Part shown: piece after piece, positions 43,111-52,295 of the stretch | How the letters are laid out: each line of letters starts with the position of its first letter | Position numbering within the stretch: position 1 is the first letter of the stretch | Assembly: GCA_018266255.1 (NCBI GenBank) | Contig: JAFEAT010000017.1 | Span: forward strand, 81,242 to 143,632 | Length of the DNA: 62,391 bases | Direction of reading: 5' to 3' | From: Cyanobacteria bacterium SZAS-4 | GTDB lineage: Bacteria > Cyanobacteriota > Vampirovibrionia > Obscuribacterales > Obscuribacteraceae | Translations under genes and position numbers: made by a program | The notes under the pieces: model-generated | What the model saw: the letters and a program-made list of their open reading frames with translations, nothing else | What the model was told of the DNA's origin: nothing | Database searches by the model: none

Positions 43111-43677
43111 CTACTGTGTCAACCCTTGTGTGTTTTCGAAAAAAACAGAGGAGCTAGCCGAAGTATTTATCGGAGCGCTGAGACCTGGAATTTGACTGAA
43201 CCATTTGATCTGGCTTGGTATCAAAGGCGACAACTGACCCGTTACCACAACTTGAAAGTTGTAGGAATTTGTATTTGTGTCGGCCGGTTTAGCCAGTGGA
43301 GTGTCTTGTCTAGTAGTAGCGCCGCCGGCAAGCGGGCAAGTGACGATGTAACAATCGACCCGTCCGATGCTAACACCCGAGAATTTATTGACTGATCGAT
43401 TAGCAATGACTCGCGAGAGATTGACAGCCGATACGTCTTTAGGTGGATTAGCGTCGGCAAAAAACGTGGAGCACTGGGCCCCGGCTGAGGATGCCAACCT
43501 TGCGGCATTTGAAAGAAAGGCGTATCGCAACCCAAGAGTGCCGAAAGTAAGCAGGGGAAAGAATAAAATCATGAAAACAATCCACAGTGACGGACCAAGG
43601 TCCGCGATCTGGTTGCCTCTGGACGGTCTGTGCGAGGAGGTGCGTTTGCGTTTTCTAGATGTGAACCCGGCGTGCAT
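43111..43677 (-). CDS. TadE/TadG-like pilus-associated membrane protein
   Basis: Protein of 188 residues from ATG 43677. A basic, Ser-rich lead precedes one helix (about 28-48: LWIVFMILFFPLLTFGTLGL), then NAARLASSAGAQ as in Tad pseudopilins, and a beta-rich tail with two cysteines (DCYIVTCP). A longer frame from TTG at 43803 is open. AGGAGG near 43819 would suit an ATG at 43809 in another frame (about 50 codons), hinting at a leader peptide. First of three Tad-type genes. Confidence 0.65.
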   Translation of the reverse strand: MHAGFTSRKRKRTSSHRPSRGNQIADLGPSLWIVFMILFFPLLTFGTLGLRYAFLSNAARLASSAGAQCSTFFADANPPKDVSAVNLSRVIANRSVNKFSGVSIGRVDCYIVTCPLAGGATTRQDTPLAKPADTNTNSYNFQVVVTGQLSPLIPSQIKWFSQIPGLSAPINTSASSSVFFENTQGLTQ

Positions 43678-43984
43678 TGCGGCAGTGACCAATTCGATAG
43701 TTGCTGGAGTACGTCCTATACTGACGATTACCAATCGCAGTCTTTTGTCCGAATTCTCCCACTCGGATGGATGCGATAAATCCATCGCGAGAATGATCAA
43801 CAATCATCGTGAATAATCCTCCTAAATCAGGATGGGAATCCTTCAAATTGGGTGCATAATAACGCGCACTTTCCATCGCAAGGCGGCATCGTGGTAAGAC
43901 CAGTCTTCGCGCAACTGTTAATCTCGCTGCAAGAAATTCGTAAGAAAAGCGCCATATAGTGTCTAAACCGCAAAGTCAGCAATA

Positions 43985-46075
43985 ATGCAGACGAAGCCTT
44001 ATTCCAGATTCTATTTGCAGGGCATAACTATGCGCATTTCGCAAAGCAAGATTCAGGTCACTGACGGCACGGCCGAGCCCGCCAGCGCAGAAATTACAAG
44101 TGGGAAACGCACTTGCCCAGCGTGCAATGTAGCCGTACACAAAGCTCTTTCGACCTGCCCGAACGATGGGACAGTCATTGAAGAGCCGCCTGCCTTCAAG
44201 CGCTCCTTCGCTGGAAAGTATCAGTTCGTTGCTCAGATCGGCAGCGGCGGGATGGGCGTTATCTATAAAGCCAAACAGCCACTTTTAGACCGTTACTACG
44301 CGATCAAAATGCTCAATGTGCAGAAGGCAAATCAACGGATGCTCGCTCGCTTCCATCAAGAGGCTAAGGCTGCCAGCACACTCAATCATCCTAACGTAAT
44401 TTCTGTTCACGACTTCGGCTTCACCGATGACGACGATCCATACATGGTTATGGATTTCGTCGAAGGAATGTCGTTGGCCGCCTTGCTCCAGTCTGGCGGA
44501 GCGATCCCGTACAAAGAAGCACTGGGAATTTTTATTCAAATTGCCACCGGTATGAATCACGCTCATATTCTAGGCGTCTTGCACCGTGACTTAAAGCCAA
44601 GCAACGTTATGCTGACCAATCCTGAAAGCGTTGTTGCTGAAGTAAAGATCGTAGACTTTGGCATCGCTAAAATAAACAAGGCAGAAGAATCTAGCAGCCT
44701 CACACAAACGGGAGATGTTTTCGGCAGCCCTCTCTACATGAGCCCCGAACAAGCATCAGGCATGAAAGTCGATGCGCGCTCAGACATATATTCGCTGGGA
44801 TGCTTGATGTATGAAGTTCTGACAGGCGCGCCACCATTGCAGGCAGACACGATAATTCAAACGATGTTTTTGCATCTCAATCAGATGCCCATGACGATGA
44901 GTGAAATGCATCCCAGCGCGCATTTCCCTGAATCGTTAGAGTACGTCGTGAGAAAGTGTTTGGAGAAGGACCCTTCTCTTCGCTACCAAAGTATGTTGGA
45001 TTTGAAAGTCGATCTTGTTAAAGTCTCGGTCGACCAACCTATTCGAGAGCAGAAGTATGCCGCTTTTTCCAAAACTCCGAGCGCTATATTCAAATTGAAC
45101 TGGTTGCAGATTGCAGTTGCGATACTAGCTTTTGCGGCAGCCTCGTATACCATTTTTGAGAGACGCGAAATGAGTGTTGAGAGTGAGCGCCGCGAGGCCC
45201 AGGCTCGTTCAATTGAGCAGAAATTTACAAGTGACTTGCGCTCAATTGGCTCTGAGCCTTTATCTGGGATCGATGGTGAGACATTCGTCAAACAAGAAGT
45301 GGCGCAAGGAAAGTCTGTCATTAGTTTCCCCGGGCTATCGGCCGATGACTCTGCGCTCAAATATATCGAAGGCAATCCAAACATTATTTCATTGAGCATG
45401 CGTGCTAACGATATTAGTCGGGAGGGATTTACTCACCTCAAATTTCCGAATCTGAAAAGGCTCGACGTGCAGGAGACTGAGATTACTCCCGAACTTATGA
45501 CGGCTCTTCTCAATTTACCGAAACTCGACCATTTGAATCTTTCGAAAACTAGATATACAAGATCCAGCCTGACTCAAATTAGCACTTTGAAGTATCTACG
45601 TTCATTGAATTTGTGTCGATCAAATTTGAGCGATGACGATTGCCAGATAATAGCTCGGATGACAAACTTGGAACAGCTGCGCATCGGCTTCAATCCCCAG
45701 ATCACAGATAAGGGGATCAATGCGTTGAAAGCGCTGACGAATTTGACAGCTCTCGATTTGAATAACACGTCAGTTAGCGATAAAGGGCTGACCGTGCTGA
45801 AGTCTCTCAACAAGCTGCAAGACCTGCAGCTTTACCAAACTCACATTTCTGACGATGGTGTAAAGACTCTTGCGAAGATGCCGTTGAAAAGACTTTCACT
45901 GTCTGACACCATGATCGGCAGCAAGTCGATTCAATACTTGAGCAAAATGAGTCAAATCAAGTATCTCGAGATTCACCAAAATCCGCAAATGCCGCTTCAG
46001 CTGCAGCGATATCTGCAGGATAAGATGGCCGCCCAGGGAGCATTCGTTAAAATCGACCGGGGCGCTCAGCGATGA
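43985..46075 (+). CDS. Ser/Thr protein kinase with zinc ribbon, one membrane helix and LRRs
   Basis: Protein of 696 residues. A zinc ribbon (CPACN...CPNDG, about 38-58) precedes a Hanks-type kinase (about 75-345). The kinase has Gly loop IGSGGMGVIYKA, Lys in YYAIKML, catalytic HRDLKPSN, DFG in VDFGIAK and an APE variant SPEQ. One membrane helix (about 375-393) leads to an outside leucine-rich repeat domain (about 465-690: LKRLDVQETEITPELMTALL). All catalytic residues are present. The LRR end may sense an extracellular ligand. ATG at 43985 is used; ATG 44030 is an alternative. The 3' end overlaps queF by 10 bases. Confidence 0.92.
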   Translation: MQTKPYSRFYLQGITMRISQSKIQVTDGTAEPASAEITSGKRTCPACNVAVHKALSTCPNDGTVIEEPPAFKRSFAGKYQFVAQIGSGGMGVIYKAKQPLLDRYYAIKMLNVQKANQRMLARFHQEAKAASTLNHPNVISVHDFGFTDDDDPYMVMDFVEGMSLAALLQSGGAIPYKEALGIFIQIATGMNHAHILGVLHRDLKPSNVMLTNPESVVAEVKIVDFGIAKINKAEESSSLTQTGDVFGSPLYMSPEQASGMKVDARSDIYSLGCLMYEVLTGAPPLQADTIIQTMFLHLNQMPMTMSEMHPSAHFPESLEYVVRKCLEKDPSLRYQSMLDLKVDLVKVSVDQPIREQKYAAFSKTPSAIFKLNWLQIAVAILAFAAASYTIFERREMSVESERREAQARSIEQKFTSDLRSIGSEPLSGIDGETFVKQEVAQGKSVISFPGLSADDSALKYIEGNPNIISLSMRANDISREGFTHLKFPNLKRLDVQETEITPELMTALLNLPKLDHLNLSKTRYTRSSLTQISTLKYLRSLNLCRSNLSDDDCQIIARMTNLEQLRIGFNPQITDKGINALKALTNLTALDLNNTSVSDKGLTVLKSLNKLQDLQLYQTHISDDGVKTLAKMPLKRLSLSDTMIGSKSIQYLSKMSQIKYLEIHQNPQMPLQLQRYLQDKMAAQGAFVKIDRGAQR

Positions 46076-46488
46076 AATTCTGCCACTGGCCAGATTGAAA
46101 TGCCACCGCGGGGAGTGAACCGCCCTTCCACTTTTATGTAGGAGGGATCGAGCAGTTTGATCAAATCATTGGCGATGCGATTTACACATGATTCATGGAA
46201 TTCGCCAAACTGCCGGAATCTTCCAAGATAAAGCTTGAGTGACTTACTTTCGACCAATCTCTCACGAGGAATATAGTCAATTACGATGGTCGCGAAGTCT
46301 GGTTGACCAGTAATCGGGCAAAGGCTGGTAAATTCATTTGCCTCAATGTGTACAGTGCCTGCCACCTGATGTGGATTCTGGTTGCTGTCAGCAAATGGAT
46401 TGGGCACATGCTCCAGAATTTCTACAGATGGATCTGTGTAGACATATTCGGTTTTTTGACCTAAGTGTTTTAGATTGGGTGTCGTCAC
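46066..46488 (-). CDS. queF: QueF, NADPH-dependent preQ0 reductase
   Basis: Reduces 7-cyano-7-deazaguanine to preQ1 in tRNA queuosine synthesis. The short type I form is seen. The catalytic Cys lies in EFTSLCPITGQPD and the Asp seven residues later, as in the family, with NADPH-binding ESKSLKLYL and FHESCVNR. GTG at 46488 has GAGAGAGG eight bases before it. A TTG at 46506, in an overlap with queE, would add six residues. Last gene of queC-queE-queF. Confidence 0.94.
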   Translation of the reverse strand: MTTPNLKHLGQKTEYVYTDPSVEILEHVPNPFADSNQNPHQVAGTVHIEANEFTSLCPITGQPDFATIVIDYIPRERLVESKSLKLYLGRFRQFGEFHESCVNRIANDLIKLLDPSYIKVEGRFTPRGGISIWPVAEFHR

Positions 46489-46502
46489 GCCTTTTGCCTC
46501 TC

Positions 46503-47195
46503 TCAATCGATGTTCAATAACTTGTGGCTTTGTAATGTCATTCTGTATCCGAAACGCATCGCCACATCGACGCAGATGCGTCTGTTGGCTTCGTTTTGCT
46601 TCTCTTCGCCGGCATCCAACGGCATCACATAAATATCGCTACCCGCTGGCGGGCGCGCAATTGTTGTTTCAGTGTCGCACTTCTGTGTAGATCTGTTGGG
46701 AAGACCGTCATCCGAACTAATTCCATCTGATTCCAGCACGTACTTGAATGTCGTGATTCTTGGTAAAAGTCTTTCGTGTATAAAGCTCGATTTTGGGCTG
46801 CAGACGATGTGGAGATCTTTATGCTCTGGTAATTCGACCCAGAGGGTGCCATTTGTTTCGATTTGAACTGATAATTTCATTGCTAAAAGCCGCTCCACCA
46901 GTGGTGCGATGTTTTGCCGAAATGGTTCACCACCAGTGATGACAACAAGTTTGCAATGCTGCGGTCTTTCTGATTCTATTCGCTCAAAAAGTTCATCCAG
47001 CGTTGGGTGCCATGTGGAAGATTCAAAGTCTGTATCGCACCAGAAACACTTCAGGTTGCAACCGGCCAATCGGACAAACAGTGCCGGTTTACCAATGAAC
47101 GGACCTTCTCCTTGTAGAGTGTAGAAGACGGATTGAATCCACAATGATTGCCCGTCACTCAGTTCTTGAGGTCGCACCGGGTTCTTACCTAGCAT
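46503..47195 (-). CDS. queE: QueE, 7-carboxy-7-deazaguanine synthase
   Basis: Radical SAM enzyme converting 6-carboxytetrahydropterin to 7-carboxy-7-deazaguanine. The cluster motif CNLKCFWC (CX3CX2C) follows TLQGEGPFIGKPALFVRL. The SAM-site Gly-rich segment is VVITGGEPF. ATG at 47195 has AAGGA eight bases upstream and overlaps queC by 11 bases. A central insertion near PNRSTQKCDTETT lengthens it slightly. Confidence 0.93.
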   Translation of the reverse strand: MLGKNPVRPQELSDGQSLWIQSVFYTLQGEGPFIGKPALFVRLAGCNLKCFWCDTDFESSTWHPTLDELFERIESERPQHCKLVVITGGEPFRQNIAPLVERLLAMKLSVQIETNGTLWVELPEHKDLHIVCSPKSSFIHERLLPRITTFKYVLESDGISSDDGLPNRSTQKCDTETTIARPPAGSDIYVMPLDAGEEKQNEANRRICVDVAMRFGYRMTLQSHKLLNID

Positions 47196-47871
47196 CTTGC
47201 AATCCTTTTGCCAGCAGCGGATCGGCAACACCAGCTTCGTCAAATCCCTTCTGTCTTAGCAAGCAAGAATGACAGTGTCCACACGGTGGCATGTCACCGT
47301 TGTAACAAGTTGTTGTGAAAGCGAGGGCTTCCATACAGCCTTTCAGTGATTGTGCCAGTTCGACTGTTTTGCGTTTCGACAAGTGCACAAGCGGTGTTTG
47401 CACTTTGATTCGTTTGTCCAGACCACTAGCGAGAGCCTCTTCCATCTTTTCGATAAACTCAGCGCGGCAGTCGGGATAACCGCCAAAATCTTCTTCGGAA
47501 ACTCCGATGATCATGTCGTCGCAACCGGTCACGTAAGCGCGATTGCCAGCGACACACAAAAACAAAATATTTCTTCCAGGCACGAATGTTTTCTCCAAAC
47601 CGCCCGGCAAATCTTCTTGCGATTTGTATGAATCAATCGATAACTTCAAGTCTGTCAGTGGGCTCAGCCCAGCGAAGATTGGTCCCATATCAATAATTTC
47701 GTGTGAGACACCCGCCATTTTTGCGATCGTTTTTGCGCTTTCGATTTCTCTGATGTGGCGCTGATTGTAATTGAACGTCAACGCCACGACGTCGTCATAT
47801 CGTTCTTTTGCCCAGTAAAGACAAGTGGTGCTGTCTTGTCCGCCGGAAAGAATTACAAGTGCCTTCGGCAT
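47185..47871 (-). CDS. queC: QueC, 7-cyano-7-deazaguanine synthase
   Basis: ATP-dependent enzyme making preQ0. The P-loop motif is ILSGGQDSTTCL (about 5-16). The zinc site is CYNGDMPPCGHCHSCLLRQ near the C-terminus. ATG at 47871 has GAGGA nine bases upstream. A -10 TATAAT on this strand lies at 47949-47954. Operon order is queC-queE-queF. QueD, which makes the QueE substrate, is not in the window. I saw no preQ1 riboswitch in the leader. Confidence 0.94.
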   Translation of the reverse strand: MPKALVILSGGQDSTTCLYWAKERYDDVVALTFNYNQRHIREIESAKTIAKMAGVSHEIIDMGPIFAGLSPLTDLKLSIDSYKSQEDLPGGLEKTFVPGRNILFLCVAGNRAYVTGCDDMIIGVSEEDFGGYPDCRAEFIEKMEEALASGLDKRIKVQTPLVHLSKRKTVELAQSLKGCMEALAFTTTCYNGDMPPCGHCHSCLLRQKGFDEAGVADPLLAKGLQDAR

Positions 47872-47948
47872 TGGTGTTGATCCTCTGGTTGAACACGCAT
47901 GTGATTCTTGCACTCAAGGGAGCGCTTGTTTCTGAATAGACGACGTAG

Positions 47949-47954
47949 ATTATA
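47949..47954 (-). promoter_or_regulatory. -10 box of que operon
   Basis: TATAAT on the - strand, about 78 bases before the queC start. The -35 match is poor. An inverted repeat GTGTCA-N7-TGACAC lies upstream near 47994, just after the TPR gene stop. Confidence 0.45.
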
Positions 47955-48015
47955 GACTGGAATGCATCCAAGTCCCATCGCCGAGCCAAGTTGTGTGTCA
48001 GCTAAATTGACACGA

Positions 48016-48912
48016 TTACTTTGAGGGCGTGCGCAAAAGCTTTTTGTCCATTCTGTCGTCTTCGTCTGCGTGTGGCTTGAGCCCTTGCTTTTCACGCATC
48101 GCTACGTCTAGCTTCCAGAGCAAATCTTGCACTTTGGTGCGCGTCCTCGACTTCTTTACATTCGGCGAATCGATGATCTGGTGCAAGGCAGTCGAGAGCT
48201 GCGAATAAGCAATCTGTCTGCTTTCGAACGCTTCGGTGCAGTCTGGATTCAAGTCAAGGGCTCGCGTGTAATCTTCGATTGCTTGCTGGTATCGATTGAG
48301 ATTGTGGTACGAGATGCCTCTGCAGAAGTAGGCGCCAGGGTCTTTGGGATTGATTTCAATGGCCGTAGTCAAATCGACGATCGATTCTTCGTGCATCTCC
48401 AGTTCGCTGTAAGCAATGGCTCGACAATAGTAGGCGCTCGAATCACCCGGTGTGAGATTGATGAATTCACCGAAATCAGCGGCTGCCTCTCTGTACCGTC
48501 CTTGCTGAAAATATGCGTATCCGCGCTCGGTGTATGCCAGAGCGAGTTTTGGATTGATTTCGATTGCCTTGCCACAATCGATAACCACTTCTTCCTGTCT
48601 GCCCAGAACTCCGTGCGCATAGGCTCGATAGATGTACGCCCAGGCGTTCTCGGGGTCGAGTGCGATCGCCTGGGTGTAGTCTTCGATCGCCTTTTCTTGC
48701 TCATTGAGCAGGTTGTACGCGAATGCTCGGTTGAAGTAGACAGTGGCAAAATCTGGCTTTAGTTCTAAAGCCTGGCTAAAGCACAACACCGCTTCGGTGC
48801 AGCGACCGCTTACGAGCAAGTCCATGGCTTGCTCGTAAGCTTTCTGAGCGTCTTGCTCTGCATTCAAATAAATGCACCTGTGCAGCGGCTTAGGACACGA
48901 ATAACCAATCAC
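48016..48912 (-). CDS. TPR-repeat protein
   Basis: Protein of 298 residues with about six TPRs (about 20-230), for example AEAVLCF-like and KAIEDYTQAIALDPENAWAY units with regular 34-residue spacing. A C-terminal helical, basic stretch (about 240-298) has no signature. Start is GTG with a weak GGCGGG upstream. No signal peptide, so it is probably cytoplasmic. A perfect palindrome CGTGTTAACACG (48966-48977) lies about 55 bases upstream. Confidence 0.82.
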   Translation of the reverse strand: MIGYSCPKPLHRCIYLNAEQDAQKAYEQAMDLLVSGRCTEAVLCFSQALELKPDFATVYFNRAFAYNLLNEQEKAIEDYTQAIALDPENAWAYIYRAYAHGVLGRQEEVVIDCGKAIEINPKLALAYTERGYAYFQQGRYREAAADFGEFINLTPGDSSAYYCRAIAYSELEMHEESIVDLTTAIEINPKDPGAYFCRGISYHNLNRYQQAIEDYTRALDLNPDCTEAFESRQIAYSQLSTALHQIIDSPNVKKSRTRTKVQDLLWKLDVAMREKQGLKPHADEDDRMDKKLLRTPSK

Positions 48913-48965
48913 GACCCGCCGATCTCTGGGAAGATCAGCCGCACTGTTTCAGGAGAAGAACAGCC

Positions 48966-48977
48966 CGTGTTAACACG
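48966..48977. promoter_or_regulatory. Perfect 12-bp palindrome, operator candidate
   Basis: CGTGTTAACACG in the gap before the TPR gene. A TTGACA-like -35 lies further upstream on the - strand, but without a matching -10. Confidence 0.3.
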
Positions 48978-49097
48978 CTCTCATGTTTGCGTCAAAGTTG
49001 TCAAGCGCCAGGTTCAACCGCTTGGCTGGGCGATCTTCGCAAAGCGGGTTACCATCCCGACCATAGGGAATTGGGTGGAAAGCTTAAATTTGAACAC

Positions 49098-50549
49098 CTA
49101 CTTGGCGCCTTCGGACAAGCTCTTCAGCTTGTTATCGATCTTGAGAGAATCGGCTTGTCTGCCTGTCATTTTCAATACTGTTGAGTAACTCTTCAGAACA
49201 GAGATCAAATTTGTTTTGTCAGCATCTTTGTTTAGCAAAGGAATCGCGCGCAGAAAGAATGCTTCAGCAGAAGGAAAGTTTCTCACCATCGCTGCCATCA
49301 TTCCAGAGTTGGCATAGGCACTGCCCAGGTTGTGATTGACGATTTCTGAGTTGGGATCTAGCTTCTGAGCCGCTTCAAGCTTCTGAACCGAAAGAGCTAT
49401 TTTGCCGGCTTTCATTGCATCTGCAGCTTCTGTGTTCAGTCGCAGAAGCTGATTGACGTTGCTGTTTGGATCGCCAGACATCATCATCTTCGACATGTTG
49501 AGTGGGTGACTATTTACCACTTCAGCGCTAGCACTGTAAATTTTCGCAAGTGTGCTTTTGTCTCGATTCGATAGTTGCGGCACGGTGTCAGCAGGCATCA
49601 CTGTGCTAAACATGATGTCGCCCGGTGTTTTGCTATGTCCCAAGATGCCCAGGGCATGCCCGATTTCATGCAGATCGATGCGACGTGCGTAGTTGTTGGA
49701 AATTTTTTGTGTTCCAAGTGGTGGTATCGAAAGAAGAATGATTTTTACGTTCAAAATGCCTTTGGAATCTGGCACCACCACTGCGTGTCCACCTTCTGCC
49801 GAAGATATCATTTGCCTGGCGTCGTCAGTCCATGTGCAGACAATTTTCGCCCCTGGGTCATCGGTATATTGAAATTTAATCGCTCCTTGTGATGCTTCCG
49901 ACCAATCGGCGAACGCCTGTTTCAGCACATCTACATATTCTTGCCTGAAGCCTGGAACGCTTGCATCGGCTTTAATCGAAACTGTGATTGGAAGTCTTGT
50001 TTGCGGCCAACGCGCAATGCCGTTTTGGGTGGCATCATCGAAATAGTCGTTGGGATTCTGCGCAACAGCTTTCGATCCGCCTGTGCGCTGCAGTTCATTT
50101 TCCAGCATGGCGATGCCACTTCGCACTTGCTTTGCTTCTGGTGCATTAGGGCTTAGCTGCAAAAATGTTTTGAAGGCTTTGATGGCGTCTTCCGTTCTTC
50201 CGAGCGATTGGTAGCAGGTGGCTAGAGTGCCCCAGGCCGGCGCGGAAGTCGGTTTCAGTTCTGTGGCTTTCTGCAACTCGGCCATGGCCTCGTCGTATCT
50301 TCCTTGTTGGACGAGCGTCGTGCCTAAGTTGCTGTGTGCATCGGCGAATTTCGGAGAGATGGAAATAGCCTCTCTGAATTTTGCCTCAGCGTTGGTAAGG
50401 TCTTGGTCTTTAACCAGTTTCACGCCATCGTTGTAGACCTGGATTGCTTGATTATCAGGTTGACTGCCAGTCTGCCCAAGTGCCTGCGTGGCTAAGGACA
50501 AACCGAGAACCAATCCAGTGATGAGCGGACGTAACTTACTGCGGACCAT
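49098..50549 (-). CDS. Exported TPR protein with matrixin-type metalloprotease domain
   Basis: Protein of 483 residues. It has a signal peptide (MVRSKLRPLITGLVLGLSLA, cleaved after ALG) and N-terminal TPRs (about 30-140). A metzincin domain (about 165-345) holds HEIGHALGILGH with zinc ligands H294, H298 and H304 and catalytic E295. Behind it GDIMFSTVMP gives the Met-turn. C-terminal TPRs cover about 370-480. Matrixin domains are common in eukaryotes and patchy in bacteria. The TPR flanks may position substrates. ATG 50549 is chosen for the GGAGG upstream and the signal peptide; a longer frame from 50570 is worse. Divergent from the LMF-like gene. Confidence 0.88.
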   Translation of the reverse strand: MVRSKLRPLITGLVLGLSLATQALGQTGSQPDNQAIQVYNDGVKLVKDQDLTNAEAKFREAISISPKFADAHSNLGTTLVQQGRYDEAMAELQKATELKPTSAPAWGTLATCYQSLGRTEDAIKAFKTFLQLSPNAPEAKQVRSGIAMLENELQRTGGSKAVAQNPNDYFDDATQNGIARWPQTRLPITVSIKADASVPGFRQEYVDVLKQAFADWSEASQGAIKFQYTDDPGAKIVCTWTDDARQMISSAEGGHAVVVPDSKGILNVKIILLSIPPLGTQKISNNYARRIDLHEIGHALGILGHSKTPGDIMFSTVMPADTVPQLSNRDKSTLAKIYSASAEVVNSHPLNMSKMMMSGDPNSNVNQLLRLNTEAADAMKAGKIALSVQKLEAAQKLDPNSEIVNHNLGSAYANSGMMAAMVRNFPSAEAFFLRAIPLLNKDADKTNLISVLKSYSTVLKMTGRQADSLKIDNKLKSLSEGAK

Positions 50550-50707
50550 CCTTCCTCCGAATGCATGCAAGTCTTATTGTAAAGCTTTTGGGCGCCAGCA
50601 TGATTGTCGAACTGATTCTTCTTCACGGTTGATCGATGGACAATCGCCGGATATGCTTTGGGCTCAAGTAGCGAGTGGTTCACTTTTGTGCCTAAGTTCG
50701 AGGTGAG

Positions 50708-52270
50708 TTGTTGGACACAGATTTGCAACTATCTGCAAACCAAGCCACATCTCCGACGTATATATTCGTTCGCTGGCTCTTCTTGCGTGGACTCGGTTTT
50801 GTCTATTTCGTAGCGTTTGCATCCATTTTTGTGCAAGTGCTCGGTCTGATTGGATCGCATGGAATTTTGCCAGCCCATCTTTTCCTGAAAGAGGTTGGTG
50901 CGAACTCCAGTTCAACGCCCTTTTTATCTGTTCCAACGCTTTTCTGGATAGATTGTTCCGATACAGCATTACGCTTCCTGCCTGGACTCGGAATTGTTTT
51001 TTCCATGTTCATCATGGCAGGAATTTGTAGCGGTCCTCTTTTGATTTTGCTCTGGTTGATGTACTTGTCTGTGGTCACTGTCGGCGGTGACTTCATGGGT
51101 TTTCAGTGGGATGCACTGCTCTTGGAAGTAGGATTTCTGTCGATCTTTTTTGCCCATTACAAGTGGCTGGATTTGCCGCTTAAGTCCCGGGATGAACGAG
51201 CAAAGTTACCGGCACCATCCATCGTTGTGCTCTGGCTCTTTAGATTTTTGCTTTTCAAGCTGATGCTATCTTCCGGCTGCGTGAAACTGCTGAGTGGTGA
51301 CCTCACCTGGAAGAATTTGAGCGCCTTGCATTACCACTACTGGACACAGCCACTGCCAACTCCGCTAGGCTGGTGCGCCGCGCAATTGCCTGACTGGTTT
51401 CAGAGTTTGTCTGTCGCCATAATGTTTTTCATAGAGCTGATAGTGCCGTTCTTTATTTTTGTGCCTGGCATTCTCCGACTGTTTGCTGCGTATTTGACCA
51501 TGTTGCTCCAAGTTCTAATTTTGCTGACCGGCAATTACACATTTTTCAATATCCTGACGCTGTTGTTGTGTCTACTACTATTTGATGACAGCATATTTCT
51601 GAAGCTGAAAAACTACCGCTTTGCCAAAAAGCTAATCGATGCCAGCGTCGTCAGACCAGCCAGCGTCCTTACTAAATTGAGACTGGCAGCCCTGGTTACG
51701 GTAGTTGTGATTATGACGTTAAGTCGTAGTGTTTCGTTCGTTCCGGAACCGATCAAAGAATTGTCTTCGGCTTTGTCGCCGTGGTGCCTCGTCAATGGCT
51801 ACGGATTGTTTGCCGTTATGACTACGACGCGCAACGAGATCGTCGTTGAGGCGAGTCAAGATGCTCTCCATTGGGAGCCCTATGAATTCATTTTTAAACC
51901 AGGTGACATCAGTCGCGCACCGCCCTGGGTGGCACCATATCAACCGAGACTAGATTGGCAGATGTGGTTTGCGGCGCTGGGCACGCGACAAGACAGTCCC
52001 TGGTTCACACACTTCATTTTCCAACTTCTGAGGGGCTCTGCGGACGTGAGAGCTTTGTTGAAGAAGGAGCCTTTCAACGGTCAACTTCCGAAGTACGTTC
52101 GCGCCACTCTCTACGAATATCAGTTTACTAACTTCGCTGAACTCACCAGATCTGGTGCCTGGTGGCAACGAAAATATATCGGACCTTTTTTCCCGGAAGC
52201 GAGTTTGAGACAACCTATCGATAAGACAGGCGATGGGCAAGGTTATGGAGATGGACTTCAAGCTCAGTAA
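50708..52270 (+). CDS. Lipase maturation factor (LMF)-like membrane protein
   Basis: Multi-pass membrane protein of 520 residues. The sequence follows the LMF1/LMF2 pattern: SPTYIFVRWLFLRGLGFVYF, VGGDFMGFQWDALLLEVGFL, RFLLFKLMLSSGCVKLLSGD and LHYHYWTQPLPTPLGWCAAQ. About eight to nine helices are followed by a soluble C-terminal domain (about 345-510) with RLDWQMWFAALG. In animals LMF1 helps fold lipases in the ER; the bacterial role is unknown. TTG start (50708 or 50711) after GAGGTG. Confidence 0.88.
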   Translation: MLDTDLQLSANQATSPTYIFVRWLFLRGLGFVYFVAFASIFVQVLGLIGSHGILPAHLFLKEVGANSSSTPFLSVPTLFWIDCSDTALRFLPGLGIVFSMFIMAGICSGPLLILLWLMYLSVVTVGGDFMGFQWDALLLEVGFLSIFFAHYKWLDLPLKSRDERAKLPAPSIVVLWLFRFLLFKLMLSSGCVKLLSGDLTWKNLSALHYHYWTQPLPTPLGWCAAQLPDWFQSLSVAIMFFIELIVPFFIFVPGILRLFAAYLTMLLQVLILLTGNYTFFNILTLLLCLLLFDDSIFLKLKNYRFAKKLIDASVVRPASVLTKLRLAALVTVVVIMTLSRSVSFVPEPIKELSSALSPWCLVNGYGLFAVMTTTRNEIVVEASQDALHWEPYEFIFKPGDISRAPPWVAPYQPRLDWQMWFAALGTRQDSPWFTHFIFQLLRGSADVRALLKKEPFNGQLPKYVRATLYEYQFTNFAELTRSGAWWQRKYIGPFFPEASLRQPIDKTGDGQGYGDGLQAQ

Positions 52271-52295
52271 GCATTTGCTCTCTGCACGCGCGAAA

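Noticed and set aside
47873..47990. preQ1 riboswitch before queC
   Set aside because: The leader lacks the short H-type pseudoknot pattern with an A-rich tail expected for preQ1-I.
47994..48012. TGTCA/TGACA pair as another Pho box
   Set aside because: The two halves are inverted, not direct, and not 11 bases apart; it looks like a small hairpin after the TPR gene.
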